Below the pieces are notes generated by a model. That model was not told the origin of the DNA. It searched no databases and saw only the letters and a list, made by a program, of their open reading frames with translations. This document shows positions 1 to 9,723 of a stretch of 64,000 bases of DNA, piece after piece. Positions within the stretch are counted from its first letter, which is position 1. Every line of letters begins with the position of its first letter. The DNA lies in the NCBI GenBank assembly GCA_050789445.1, contig JAILXR010000001.1, forward strand, positions 1,550,001 through 1,614,000, in the 5' to 3' direction. Source of the stretch: JAWSVE01 sp050789445 (lineage in GTDB: Bacteria; Pseudomonadota; Gammaproteobacteria; Pseudomonadales; Cellvibrionaceae). The position numbers were made by a program, and so were the translations under genes.

Positions 1-381
1 ATTAGCGTCTGGAAGAGGATACTGACAATCATCAGTAAGCGATAAAGCATCTAGTCCAATCCATTCTAATGGCTGCCCTTCGTTTCCTATTGCCTTACCC
101 AGAAAAGATTTAACCAGCCACACATCCAACAAAACAGTCTTATCGGTGTAATTGTGCTTAATTTTAATTAATGGCTCAGAGTATTGAACATCAATAGCTA
201 GCTCTTCTTTTAACTCTCTAGCTAAGGCGACTTGAACGCTTTCATTTAACTCAACTTTGCCGCCAGGAAATTCCCACAAACCACCTTGATGGGAACCCTC
301 AGCTCTTTTTGTTAATAGTATTTTTCCACTCGCGTTAACTATAACACCTACCGCAACGTGGACAATTTGATTCTCGGACAA
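1..381 (-). CDS. mutT: MutT-type Nudix hydrolase (8-oxo-dGTP diphosphatase), 3' end outside window
   Basis: The product would hydrolyse oxidised nucleotides such as 8-oxo-dGTP and so prevent A:T to C:G transversions. 127 codons are visible; the C-terminus runs off the window. The Nudix box lies at about residues 41-63 (GGKVELNE, then RELKEELAI) with the catalytic REL and EE residues present; the usual Gly near its end is Ala (EELAI). An in-frame TAG lies three codons before the chosen TTG, with no ATG between, so TTG (complement of 379-381) is the likely start. It follows secA on the same strand, as in Pseudomonas where mutT lies close downstream of secA. The family is certain. MutT rather than another Nudix enzyme is inferred from motif and synteny. 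Confidence 0.88.
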   Translation of the reverse strand, partial: MSENQIVHVAVGVIVNASGKILLTKRAEGSHQGGLWEFPGGKVELNESVQVALARELKEELAIDVQYSEPLIKIKHNYTDKTVLLDVWLVKSFLGKAIGNEGQPLEWIGLDALSLTDDCQYPLPDAN

Positions 382-449
382 AAAAACCTACTTAAAACTG
401 ACAAGAGTTAAGGAACGATGATTGTTATTTTTATGCTTCTGGTGAAAAC

Positions 450-3197
450 CTAACTTAATTTACCGTGACACTGTTTATATTTTTTACCAGAACCACAAGG
501 ACAAGGTTCGTTACGCCCTAGCTTTTGGCCATCGCGAACAAATGGTGTTTTTGGTGGCGCTTTGTTATCCGCATTTTGATCTTGATTTTCAGACGAACCT
601 TCATCAGTAGAAAGAGCAGATACTTCTGCATGCTGTAATTGCATTTTCTGCTGCTCTAAAGCTTCCCGCTGACGACGCTCCATCTCCTCAACTTGCTCTT
701 GTGTCATTGGCTCTACACGCGCCAAAACCTTTATGACTTCGTGTTGAATTTCAGACAACATATTTTGAAACATTTCAAATGCTTCACGCTTATATTCCTG
801 CTTCGGATTTTTTTGCGCATAAGCTCGCAACCCAATACCTTGTCGCAAATGATCCATATTTGCTAAATGCTCTTTCCAGAAATTATCTAAAACCTGCAAC
901 ATAATTTGCTTTTCAATTTCACGGATGACTGTTCCAAATCGCTCACATTTTTCATCATATGCAGCCTGAGCAGCATCAAGAATTTTTTCACGAAGAGAAT
1001 CCTCATGAAGGTTTTTATCGGCATCTAACCATTCTTGCACAGGCAACGACAAACCATAATCAGTCGTTAATTGCTGTTCTAATCCTGAAATATCCCATTG
1101 CTCTTCAATACTCTGAGGCGGAACAAACCCACTAATCGCATCGTTAACAACTTCTCTCCTAATAGAAGTGATGGCATCTTCGATACTGTCTGAATCTAAT
1201 AAATCTTGGCGCTGCTGATAAACTACTTGTCTTTGATCGTTGGCAACATCATCGTATTCCAACAACTGCTTCCGCATATCAAAGTTACGCCCTTCTACTT
1301 TTCGTTGCGCTTTTTCAATCGCATTTGAAACCATTCGATGCTCAATCGCTTCACCTTTTTCCAAACCGATTGCCTGCATAATTCCACGCATGCGGTCAGA
1401 TGCAAAAATTCGCATCAAATTATCTTCCATCGATAAATAAAAGCGAGAAACACCTGGGTCGCCTTGTCGTCCTGCACGTCCGCGGAACTGATTATCGATA
1501 CGACGACTTTCATTTCGTTCTGTACAAACAATATGTAATCCGTTCGCTTCGATCACTGCCTCATGACGTTTTTTCCAATCTTCTTTTATTGCGTCTATTT
1601 GCGCTTCTGTTGGGTTATTTAATTGTGCGACCTCTGATTCCCAATTTCCGCCAAGCATAATGTCGGTACCACGACCTGCCATATTAGTAGCAATTGTTAT
1701 CGCTCCTGGACGCCCAGCTTGCGCAATAATTTCAGCTTCTTTTTCATGAAATTTTGCATTTAATACTTTATGTTCAATACCCGCTTTTTCTAAACGGCGG
1801 GCAACTTCCTCTGAAGTTTCAATCGAACCAACACCCACTAAAACGGGTGCATTTCGCTTTTGACAATCTCGAATATCTTCGATGACAGCTTCATACTTTT
1901 CTTCAATCGAGAGATACACTAAATCATTTAAATCTTCACGAGAGACTTCTTTATTGGTTGGAATAACAACAACATCTAAACCATAAATTTCTCTAAACTC
2001 GTAAGCCTCCGTATCCGCGGTGCCAGTCATTCCTGCTAATTTGTCATAAAGTCTAAAATAGTTTTGAAATGTTGTTGAAGCTAACGTTTGACTTTCACTT
2101 TGAATCGTCACGTTTTCTTTTGCTTCTATCGCTTGATGTAAACCTTCTGATAAGCGACGGCCAGACATGGTCCGACCGGTATGCTCATCGATTAAAACAA
2201 CTTCATTATTTTGTACGATGTAGTCAACGTTTTTTTGGAAAAGTACGTGAGCGCGTAAAGCTGAATGAATGTGATGCAATAGTCCTAAATTCGTCGCTGC
2301 ATAAAGGCTGTCATTCTCTTCAAGCAGGCCATCTTTGATCATCATCTCTTCCACAATCTGATGGCCGTCTTCTGTTAATTCAACCTGACGAGATTTTTCG
2401 TCAATAACGTAATCACCTGGTTCAACTTCGACGCCTTCTTCTGCTTCCATTTGGCGTTTTAATTTGGGAATGAATTTGTTAATTTGCTTGTACAGCTCCG
2501 AACTATTTTGAGCTGCGCCAGAAATAACCAGTGGCGTTCGAGCTTCATCAATTAAGATCGAATCGACTTCATCGACAATCGCAAAATTTAATTCTCGTTG
2601 GGATTTATCATCTGCTCGTAATGCCATATTGTCGCGAAGATAATCGAATCCAAACTCATTATTCGTGCCATAGGTAATATCCGCTTGGTACGCTTCACGT
2701 TTAGCTTCGCTGGGTTGCATCGACTGAATAATACCAACCGACATCCCCAAAAATTCATAGATTGGCGCCATCCATTTTGCATCGCGACTTGCAAGATAAT
2801 CGTTGACGGTGATTAAGTGAACGCCCGTTGCAGGAATAGCGTTAAGATATGCCGGTAGGGTAGCAACCAATGTTTTACCTTCACCCGTTCTCATCTCCGC
2901 TATCCGGCCTTCGTGTAAACTAATACCACCTATCATTTGCACGTCAAAATGACGGAGTCCCAACGTTCTTTTACTGGCTTCACGAACGGCTGCAAATGCT
3001 TCGGGAAGGAGATCATCTAAAGATTCACCGTTCTTAAAGCGCTCTCGAAATTCGGTTGTCTTACTTTTAAGTTCCTCATCACTTAACGCTTGAAAAGCTT
3101 CTTCTTGGGCATTGATACGTTGAACAATCTTCCCCATCTTTCGAAGTTCACGATCATTTTTTGTACCAAATACTGAGCGAAATGCCTTGCCAATCAT
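450..3197 (-). CDS. secA: Preprotein translocase ATPase SecA
   Basis: This is the motor ATPase that drives unfolded preproteins through SecYEG. At 915 aa it is full length. Walker A MRTGEGKT lies at about residues 102-109 and the Walker B/DEVD region at about 205-217. The preprotein cross-linking domain, helicase-like second ATPase domain (GRGTD, GRAGRQGDPG) and helical scaffold follow in order. The C-terminal SEC-C zinc motif is intact (C899, C901, C910, H911), after an acidic/Gln-rich linker, so SecB binding is likely. The ATG at 3197 has GGAA about 7 bases upstream. It sits downstream of the M23 peptidase gene and upstream of mutT. No SecM-like arrest-peptide ORF lies in the 278 bases before it. 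Confidence 0.99.
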   Translation of the reverse strand: MIGKAFRSVFGTKNDRELRKMGKIVQRINAQEEAFQALSDEELKSKTTEFRERFKNGESLDDLLPEAFAAVREASKRTLGLRHFDVQMIGGISLHEGRIAEMRTGEGKTLVATLPAYLNAIPATGVHLITVNDYLASRDAKWMAPIYEFLGMSVGIIQSMQPSEAKREAYQADITYGTNNEFGFDYLRDNMALRADDKSQRELNFAIVDEVDSILIDEARTPLVISGAAQNSSELYKQINKFIPKLKRQMEAEEGVEVEPGDYVIDEKSRQVELTEDGHQIVEEMMIKDGLLEENDSLYAATNLGLLHHIHSALRAHVLFQKNVDYIVQNNEVVLIDEHTGRTMSGRRLSEGLHQAIEAKENVTIQSESQTLASTTFQNYFRLYDKLAGMTGTADTEAYEFREIYGLDVVVIPTNKEVSREDLNDLVYLSIEEKYEAVIEDIRDCQKRNAPVLVGVGSIETSEEVARRLEKAGIEHKVLNAKFHEKEAEIIAQAGRPGAITIATNMAGRGTDIMLGGNWESEVAQLNNPTEAQIDAIKEDWKKRHEAVIEANGLHIVCTERNESRRIDNQFRGRAGRQGDPGVSRFYLSMEDNLMRIFASDRMRGIMQAIGLEKGEAIEHRMVSNAIEKAQRKVEGRNFDMRKQLLEYDDVANDQRQVVYQQRQDLLDSDSIEDAITSIRREVVNDAISGFVPPQSIEEQWDISGLEQQLTTDYGLSLPVQEWLDADKNLHEDSLREKILDAAQAAYDEKCERFGTVIREIEKQIMLQVLDNFWKEHLANMDHLRQGIGLRAYAQKNPKQEYKREAFEMFQNMLSEIQHEVIKVLARVEPMTQEQVEEMERRQREALEQQKMQLQHAEVSALSTDEGSSENQDQNADNKAPPKTPFVRDGQKLGRNEPCPCGSGKKYKQCHGKLS

Positions 3198-3319
3198 GTG
3201 TTATTCCAATTATTTGAAATTTTTAGGGTAAGTTTCAGGTCTTTTTATTACTGCCAAATAAAAAATGCTGCACAATTTACTACAGCCAAAGGTTCAACGC
3301 CACTAAGTTAAAAATCTAC

Positions 3320-3336
3320 AATGCAATGCTTGCATT
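3320..3336. promoter_or_regulatory. Palindrome upstream of secA
   Basis: AATGCAA and TTGCATT form a perfect 7-bp inverted repeat around the spacer TGC, about 125 bases upstream of the secA start. This is the size and symmetry of a protein-binding site, but I cannot name the protein. I saw no convincing -35/-10 pair beside it. Confidence 0.3.
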
Positions 3337-3475
3337 ACATATGAGGCCAATTTAACGGTTTTAAAGTCGCTATTTGAACCAATTTATTTTTTGGAAAACC
3401 TGAATATGAATTTTATTTTTAGAATTATCTTTTCTATCTTTTTAATAAGAAAAGAAATGAAGATAAGGAGGGTAT

Positions 3476-4408
3476 TCAGCGAGAGGCGCGATGTATGTAG
3501 GAGGCTGGGTCGACTGGGCGACCATGCTTATAAACTTCAAAATGGACATGAGGCCCCGTTGAGCGGCCGCTTGTTCCCATTTTGGCGATGACTTGTCCTT
3601 TTTTAACAACATCACCAACTTTAATTAAGTTTTCTGTGTTATGAGCATATCGAGTAGAAAATCCAGAGCCATGATTGATTTCAACCATTTTTCCATATCC
3701 ACTTCTTTCAGCAGACCATGTAACAACCCCAGCGGCTACTGAAACAACATCTGAATTAAGCTTTCCAGCGAAATCAACTCCATTGTGCCAAGCGACACGC
3801 CCATTAAATGGATCCGTTCTTCGACCAAAACGAGAAGACATCCACCCTTTTGTTATAGGACGTCCAGCAATAAAAATATCATTCTGAATTTTTCGATTTG
3901 CCATCAGAGCTTCAAGTGTTTCGAGCTGTAGCTCGCGACTTTCAATTTGCGTCGTTAAGCTATCCATAACGCTAATAAAATCAGGTGCTTGGTATGCATC
4001 TCCTAGCTCAGCCGTCTCAGGACCACCTAATGCAGGTGCTTGACTAAAATCAAATTCACCTTGATCCAATTTTGCGATGGTTGTTAAGCGCTCACCCAAT
4101 GCGTCAAGGCGAAGTAATCTTCCCTGCAATTCAGCAACCCGTAAAGTCAGAGCAGCTAAGCGTTCTTGAGCTTTTCTTTTAGTTTCAAATAGTTGTTTTT
4201 TTTGTTCTTCGAGTGCTTGATTCCACGCTTTTGTGGATTCTTCTGTAAGGAATTCAGATTGTTCTTTTTGATCTAATTGAACTGAAATGAGGTAGCCTAA
4301 GCCAGTAAGAGAGCCAATAACACATAATGAAATAAAACCCTTTGTCCAACCACTTAAGGTAAAACTTCGGGTACGACCATTACGCTTACTAACAAGGATA
4401 ACTTTCAT
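3476..4408 (-). CDS. M23 (LytM-fold) peptidase, membrane-anchored, coiled coil
   Basis: A 310-aa envelope protein. It has a short basic N-terminus, one transmembrane segment at about residues 22-44, a coiled coil at about 50-115 and a C-terminal M23 domain. The zinc ligands are visible as HNGVDFAG (His, Asp) and HVHFE (His), so it should be catalytically competent as a peptidoglycan endopeptidase, unlike degenerate EnvC/NlpD LytM domains. The ATG at 4408 is preceded by GAAGAG about 5 bases upstream. An M23 gene lies between lpxC and secA in Pseudomonas too, so the position is conserved. The link to division or wall remodelling is inferred from domain and context. Confidence 0.93.
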   Translation of the reverse strand: MKVILVSKRNGRTRSFTLSGWTKGFISLCVIGSLTGLGYLISVQLDQKEQSEFLTEESTKAWNQALEEQKKQLFETKRKAQERLAALTLRVAELQGRLLRLDALGERLTTIAKLDQGEFDFSQAPALGGPETAELGDAYQAPDFISVMDSLTTQIESRELQLETLEALMANRKIQNDIFIAGRPITKGWMSSRFGRRTDPFNGRVAWHNGVDFAGKLNSDVVSVAAGVVTWSAERSGYGKMVEINHGSGFSTRYAHNTENLIKVGDVVKKGQVIAKMGTSGRSTGPHVHFEVYKHGRPVDPASYIHRASR

Positions 4409-4776
4409 GAACTCTTCTAATTGTAATGTTTAATTCTTAATTCTAACTAAGCCAACGCATCAAAATCCAAAATCAGCTGCCATCTTCTGCATTAATAGCT
4501 TTCTAAATTAATTCATCCAAGAATTAAGAGAGCTCAAAAGGCCCTTAGATGACTAAGTATTCGAGTTTATTCAGGAGAAAGTATCAATCCGAGGTATTTA
4601 CTGGAGGATGATCAACCTGTGCCATGATAATTTGCGATGGCGCCAAATATATCATAGCTGGAGGTAAAACAGCCACATCTCTAAACAAAGTCACTTGTCT
4701 AAAAATATGGCATAGGGATCAAGCAATTACCAACAGATTGTGAGGAATTGCGAAAGGTTGGGACGAGTGGCTAAAT
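4409..4776. other. Intergenic region between lpxC and the M23 peptidase gene
   Basis: About 370 bases with no convincing gene. The longest minus-strand open stretch here is about 40 codons and shows no recognisable similarity. Pseudomonas carries dciA (DUF721) at this position; I see no trace of it. No clear terminator hairpin is visible, so readthrough from lpxC into the peptidase gene and secA is possible. Confidence 0.5.
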
Positions 4777-5688
4777 TTAGACCGCTAAAATGGGCTGCAT
4801 GTAGGAAATTGGAGCTGCGCTCTCATCATCAAAAGTGACAACTTCCCATGCATCTTCTTGCGCTATAAGCTTACGAAGTGATTTATTATTGAGCGCATGA
4901 CCCGATTTATGCGCTTTGAACTCGCCAATAAGACTATTCCCTAACAAATAAAGGTCGCCAATCGCATCGAGCATTTTATGCTTAACAAATTCGTCTTTAT
5001 ATCGAAGGCCGTCTTCATTAAGAATACGGAATTCATCAACAGCGATAGCATTATCAGGACTTGCACCTTTAGCTAAACCTTTTGAGCGAAGATATTCAAA
5101 TTCATGCATAAAACCAAAAGTACGCGCTCGACTTACTTCTTTCACAAAAGATGTACTTGAAAAATCAACTGTTGCTTCGTTAACACGATCACGGAAAACG
5201 GGGTGGTCGAAATCAATTGAAAAGGTTACCTTGAAACCATCAAACGGAAGAAAGCTTGCTTTCTTATCGCCTTCTTCAACAGTTACTTCTTTTTTGATTC
5301 TAATAAATTTTTTGTGAGCATTCTGCTCAACAATACCAGCTGATTGGATTAAGAATACAAATGGGCCGGCAGAACCATCCATGATGGGTACTTCTGACGC
5401 ATTAACATCAACAATGACATTATCAATACCTAAACCTGCAAGGGCAGATAATAAATGCTCAACTGTGGAAACACGAACATCTCCAGATAACAATGATGTA
5501 GAAAGCGTTGTATCACCTACATTAGCAGCCGTTGCTTGGATCTCAACAACAGGATCTAAGTCTACGCGTCTAAAAACAATACCCGTATCAGCATTAGCTG
5601 GTTTCAAAACCAACAACACTTTTTGTCCCGTATGTAAGCCTACACCAGTCGCACGAATCTCGTTTTTTAAGGTTCTTTGTTTAATCAT
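4777..5688 (-). CDS. lpxC: UDP-3-O-acyl-N-acetylglucosamine deacetylase LpxC
   Basis: This cytoplasmic zinc enzyme carries out the committed step of lipid A synthesis. With the start at 5688 (MIKQRTLKN..., GAAG upstream) it is 303 aa, the normal family length; the open frame extends 13 codons further, but those are not conserved in the family. Zinc ligands are H78 (EHLLSALAG), H237 and D241 (HKMLDAIGD), and the catalytic His is H264 (KSGHALN). It lies downstream of ftsZ after a long 461-base gap, so it probably has its own promoter or leader control. In enterobacteria LpxC level is set by FtsH proteolysis; that cannot be read from this sequence. Confidence 0.98.
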   Translation of the reverse strand: MIKQRTLKNEIRATGVGLHTGQKVLLVLKPANADTGIVFRRVDLDPVVEIQATAANVGDTTLSTSLLSGDVRVSTVEHLLSALAGLGIDNVIVDVNASEVPIMDGSAGPFVFLIQSAGIVEQNAHKKFIRIKKEVTVEEGDKKASFLPFDGFKVTFSIDFDHPVFRDRVNEATVDFSSTSFVKEVSRARTFGFMHEFEYLRSKGLAKGASPDNAIAVDEFRILNEDGLRYKDEFVKHKMLDAIGDLYLLGNSLIGEFKAHKSGHALNNKSLRKLIAQEDAWEVVTFDDESAAPISYMQPILAV

Positions 5689-6149
5689 TGTATATTTCTT
5701 CACCAGTTGAAGCTTTAAAGGGCGCAATGGTACCAGAATAAAAACCTAGCAACCAATACTTAAGTTGTAGTAGAGCCTAACATTTTACTATCAAGCACAA
5801 AATTGCTCTTTTGCTGGCTTCTACCTGCACAGATAGACGTAAAACTAAAGAGTTGTTGCTTATATTATTCAATCAACCAAAGAATACAGAAGGTTTACTC
5901 TACCTTCTAAACTTCTATCTAAGAGCAGGTAAACGCATATATAAACGTAGACGCACTAGACTTGAATAGGTCACAACCACAAACAAATAATGCAAATTAT
6001 GTATATTCAGCATTTCCATCCAAGCTACTTTTACTCAAACGGAGCGAGTTATGACCCCCGCTTCTGTTGGACTACTCTTAAATACTTCTGATTGAGCCGC
6101 CGCCATTACTGACGGCATTCAGCAAAAAAACATTAATAGTCACACAAGA
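5689..6149. other. Long ftsZ-lpxC intergenic / lpxC leader
   Basis: 461 bases without a supported gene. A small perfect hairpin (AGAAGGT, 7-base loop, ACCTTCT) lies at 5888-5908. An open stretch of 27 codons beginning at an ATG near 6119 on the minus strand has no support. No strong T-tract terminator after ftsZ is visible, so the length suggests a promoter or regulated leader for lpxC. Confidence 0.4.
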
Positions 6150-7319
6150 TTAATCGGCTTGGCGGCGTAAGAATGCAGGAATATCTAAATACTCCATTTC
6201 AGAATCTTCCATTTGTGCATGTGCCTGAGCTGCTGAACCAGAAGCTGCTTTTGCTCGCATAATTGTTGGACGATCTAAATTACTGTAATCAGGCTGCCCA
6301 CTTTTCGCCAGCGTATTATCTACAACAACTTTAGTCGTAGTAATTGGAGCTGCTTTTTCGCTCGGAGCACCAAGACCAGTAGCAACAACCGTTACACGCA
6401 GCTCATCAGACATCTCAGGATCGATAACAGTTCCAACAACCACGGTGGCATCACTAGAAGCAAACTCTTCAATGGTATCGCCTACTTCAGAGAACTCACC
6501 TAACGATAGATCAATACCTGCCGTAATATTCACTAAGATTCCGCGAGCACCTTGTAGGTTAATATCTTCAAGTAATGGACTGTGAATAGCGGCTTCCGCT
6601 GCTTCTCTCGCACGATTTTCACCAACTGCTCGACCTGTTCCCATCATTGCCATGCCCATCTCAGACATAACCGTTCTAACATCGGCGAAATCTACATTGA
6701 TCATTCCTGGACGAATAATGAGATCAGCAATACCTTGAACTGCTCCCAACAAAACATCGTTTGCAGATTTAAATGCATTTAACAAACTCGTGTCACGACC
6801 CAAAACTTGTAGCAATTTTTCATTTGGAATTGTAATTAATGAATCAACACGATCTTGTAAATCGCGGATACCAGCTTCTGCAACAGCTAATCGTTTTTTA
6901 CCTTCAAAAACGAATGGCTTTGTGACAACAGCTACTGTCAAAATCCCTAATTCACGAGCAACTTCAGCCACAACTGGAGTCCCTCCTGTTCCTGTACCGC
7001 CACCCATACCTGCAGTGATAAAAACCATGTCAGCGCCTTGTAAGGTTTCTGCAATCCGCTCGCGATCTTCCATCGCTGCTTGCCGACCGATTTCAGGGTT
7101 AGCTCCAGCGCCTAAACCTTTAGTCATATTGTTGCCAAGTTGTATAACCGTTCGAGCTTGCACATCTTTTAACGCTTGAGCATCTGTATTGGCGCAAATA
7201 AATTCTACACCATCAACTTGATTATCAATCATATGTTTAACAGCATTACCACCACCGCCGCCAACACCAACTACTTTAATTACTGCATTTTGTGGAACGT
7301 TATCAACTAATTGAAACAT
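6150..7319 (-). CDS. ftsZ: Cell division GTPase FtsZ
   Basis: A tubulin homologue that polymerises into the Z-ring. At 389 aa it is full length. The tubulin signature GMGGGTGTGG lies at about 104-113, a glycine-rich nucleotide loop at about 19-25, and the T7 synergy loop NVDFADVRTVM at about 207-217. A variable linker and the conserved C-terminal tail DIPAFLRRQAD, which contacts FtsA and ZipA, close the protein. The ATG at 7319 has AGAGGGT about 7 bases upstream. It is the last division gene of the cluster, 68 bases after ftsA. Confidence 0.99.
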   Translation of the reverse strand: MFQLVDNVPQNAVIKVVGVGGGGGNAVKHMIDNQVDGVEFICANTDAQALKDVQARTVIQLGNNMTKGLGAGANPEIGRQAAMEDRERIAETLQGADMVFITAGMGGGTGTGGTPVVAEVARELGILTVAVVTKPFVFEGKKRLAVAEAGIRDLQDRVDSLITIPNEKLLQVLGRDTSLLNAFKSANDVLLGAVQGIADLIIRPGMINVDFADVRTVMSEMGMAMMGTGRAVGENRAREAAEAAIHSPLLEDINLQGARGILVNITAGIDLSLGEFSEVGDTIEEFASSDATVVVGTVIDPEMSDELRVTVVATGLGAPSEKAAPITTTKVVVDNTLAKSGQPDYSNLDRPTIMRAKAASGSAAQAHAQMEDSEMEYLDIPAFLRRQAD

Positions 7320-7387
7320 AACCGTACCCTCTCATTATCGTAAAATATAAAATTAAAAAAACATTAAAAAATAAATTATGAACTTTC

Positions 7388-8623
7388 TTAAAAATTACCT
7401 TGATACCAAGACTTCAATTTTTCCCACCAAGAAACGCCCGAATATTTTTGTGTCTTACCTTGACCATTTTCTCCTTGCTGTTGTTGTCCGTAAATTAATA
7501 GCCCTACACCTGTTGAATAAATAGGGTTATCAACAATATCTTTTAAGCCGCGAATGTTAGCTGGAGCACCTAAACGAACTGGCATATGAAAAATCTCTTC
7601 CGCCAACTCCACAACACCTTCCATTTTTGAAGTGCCGCCGGTTAATACCACTCCTGCTGCTAATAAGTCTTCAAAACCACTGCGTCGCAACTCAGCTTGT
7701 ACCAAGGTAAAGAGCTCGTCATATCTTGGTTCAACAACTTCTGCTAACGCTTGACGAGATAAATCTCTCGGAGCTCTATCACCAACACTTGGTACTTTTA
7801 TTGTTTCATCTGCGCCTGTTAATTTTGCAAGCGCACAAGCGTATTTAATTTTTATTTCTTCCGCATGCGGCGTGGGCGTTCGCAGAGCCATGGCGATATC
7901 ATTAGTGACTTGATCACCAGCAATTGGAATTACACCTGTGTGTCTGATTGCTCCTTCGGTGAAAATTGCAATATCAGTGGTTCCTCCACCGATGTCGACT
8001 AAACAAACACCTAATTCTTTTTCATCTTCAGTTAATACCGAATAGCTCGACGCTAATTGCTCTAAAATAATATCGTCAACTTCCAAACCGCACCGGCGAA
8101 TACATTTTTCAATATTTTGTGCGGCATTAACCGCGCAAGTTACTAAATGAACTTTTGCCTCAAGACGAACACCCGACATACCCAATGGTTCTTTCACACC
8201 CTCTTGTTCATCAATCAAATATTCTTGAGGCAAAATATGTAAAATCTTTTGATCGGCAGGAATAGCAACTGCTTGTGCTGCATCAATGACACGATCAACA
8301 TCTTGATTAAAAACTTCTCGGTCTTTTATGGCAACAATACCGTGAGAGTTCAAACTTCTAATATGACTTCCAGCAATACCTGCATAGACTGAATGAATTT
8401 GGCAACCAGCCATTAGTTCAGCTTCTTCAACCGCACGCTGGATTGATTGAACAGTCGATTCAATATTGACGACAACACCCTTCTTTAAACCACTAGAACG
8501 ATGAGAACCGATGCCCACAATCTCAACAGATCCATCATTAGCAATCTCTCCCACAATGGCGACCACTTTGGATGTTCCGATATCCAAGCCAACGATCATT
8601 CGATTGTCGTTTGAACTTGCCAT
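7388..8623 (-). CDS. ftsA: Cell division actin-like protein FtsA
   Basis: An actin-family ATPase that anchors FtsZ polymers to the inner membrane and recruits later divisome proteins. At 411 aa it is complete. Visible features are the N-terminal phosphate loop VGLDIGTSKV, the second nucleotide motif VDIGGGTTD at about 212-220, the adenosine motif VLTGGTSKMEG, and a C-terminal membrane-targeting helix (WWEKLKSWYQGNF). The start has GAGG 8 bases upstream. It lies 64 bases after the ftsQ stop. Confidence 0.99.
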   Translation of the reverse strand: MASSNDNRMIVGLDIGTSKVVAIVGEIANDGSVEIVGIGSHRSSGLKKGVVVNIESTVQSIQRAVEEAELMAGCQIHSVYAGIAGSHIRSLNSHGIVAIKDREVFNQDVDRVIDAAQAVAIPADQKILHILPQEYLIDEQEGVKEPLGMSGVRLEAKVHLVTCAVNAAQNIEKCIRRCGLEVDDIILEQLASSYSVLTEDEKELGVCLVDIGGGTTDIAIFTEGAIRHTGVIPIAGDQVTNDIAMALRTPTPHAEEIKIKYACALAKLTGADETIKVPSVGDRAPRDLSRQALAEVVEPRYDELFTLVQAELRRSGFEDLLAAGVVLTGGTSKMEGVVELAEEIFHMPVRLGAPANIRGLKDIVDNPIYSTGVGLLIYGQQQQGENGQGKTQKYSGVSWWEKLKSWYQGNF

Positions 8624-8687
8624 TTGATTAACCTCATTTATATTTTCAACTACAACATATTGCAGCTATTATTTTGCTTAATAAATT

Positions 8688-9713
8688 TTAAGCTTTATTA
8701 TTTTTTTTTATTACTCTTTGTTTTTCAGAAATAACGTTAGATATTTCACTCTGAATTCTTTCTTCTAGTGACTTCCATTCAACAGCAACACCATTTCCAT
8801 AACGAAGATCGATTGATGTTATTTCATTGAGCTGAGTTTTTAATGACGCGTTATAGACCGTTAAAAACCTTTGTATTTTCTCCATAAGCTGATGCCGTCC
8901 AATATTCACAACAAGATCATTATCTAGAACAACTCGCCTCGACATTAATTCATCACAATGGAACTCTGAAACTTTTAAACCAAAAGACCGAAGTAACTGA
9001 GCAAGCTGTTGATAATCTTGCATTATCAGCTTCTCTTGCCCTTCATTTCCACTCAATACCGGTAGCTCAGTGAGCTGTCCATCAAGATCAAGAGCTATGA
9101 ATTCTCCTCGCAGATTTAAAAAACCTTTATTTCCCCATCGTGCTATAGGGTCTTGCTCAACAACACTGACTGCCAGCTTATCTGGCCAGCGCCTACTTAC
9201 TGATGCCGAATCAATCCAAGGATTTTCCTCTAACAAATCTTTAATCCCAGATAACGGCAACCTTAAAAAGCCGTTTTCTATCATTGGCAATACTATTTGT
9301 GACACTTCTTTTTGTGTTAAAAAACTAAAATCTCCTTGTACACTCATTGTATTAACTGGGCGACTAGATGCATCATCAACAAAATTTTTCCCAAAATAAA
9401 TACTAACGCCGACCACACTCGCAATACCCACTACTAAAAATAACTTCAAAAAAACATCTAGCGCTAAACGTAATCTATCCATTACTGTCGACTCATTTAT
9501 TACATGTCGACGAGTATTGTTTTTAGTCGTTCTTTGCCTAACTACCGGTTTAGATTCAATTCTGGAATCATGTTTAGTACTGTTTCTTTTAGTGTTCTTT
9601 TGATCTTTATCTGTTGCCGATCGTTTAATTACGCCAGACGCTTTATCACGTCGAGACTGTTCTCTTGTTTTTGCTGATCTTGAAGCTCTACCTTTCATAT
9701 CCGTTAAAATCAT
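8688..9713 (-). CDS. ftsQ: Cell division protein FtsQ
   Basis: A bitopic inner-membrane divisome protein that bridges early and late division proteins. I chose the ATG at 9713 (341 aa); an in-frame GTG at 9737 overlaps the ddlB stop and would add eight residues. The N-terminal 75-80 residues are very rich in Lys, Arg, Ser and Thr, much longer than the roughly 25-residue cytoplasmic tail of E. coli FtsQ. One transmembrane segment follows at about 85-107, then a POTRA domain (NTMSVQGDFSFLTQKEV) and the FtsQ beta domain. A second inner ATG at 9698 also lacks a strong ribosome site, so the exact start is open. Confidence 0.95.
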   Translation of the reverse strand: MILTDMKGRASRSAKTREQSRRDKASGVIKRSATDKDQKNTKRNSTKHDSRIESKPVVRQRTTKNNTRRHVINESTVMDRLRLALDVFLKLFLVVGIASVVGVSIYFGKNFVDDASSRPVNTMSVQGDFSFLTQKEVSQIVLPMIENGFLRLPLSGIKDLLEENPWIDSASVSRRWPDKLAVSVVEQDPIARWGNKGFLNLRGEFIALDLDGQLTELPVLSGNEGQEKLIMQDYQQLAQLLRSFGLKVSEFHCDELMSRRVVLDNDLVVNIGRHQLMEKIQRFLTVYNASLKTQLNEITSIDLRYGNGVAVEWKSLEERIQSEISNVISEKQRVIKKNNKA

Positions 9714-9723
9714 CGTGTTAGTC

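Noticed and set aside
4560..4700. A 36-40 codon minus-strand frame in the lpxC-M23 gap
   Set aside because: Only a GTG start without a ribosome site, and no similarity to DUF721 or any family I know.
5995..6125. A 27-codon minus-strand frame from an ATG near 6119 in the ftsZ-lpxC gap (begins MPSVMAAAQSEVF)
   Set aside because: No ribosome site, very short, no recognised similarity; long gaps contain such frames by chance.
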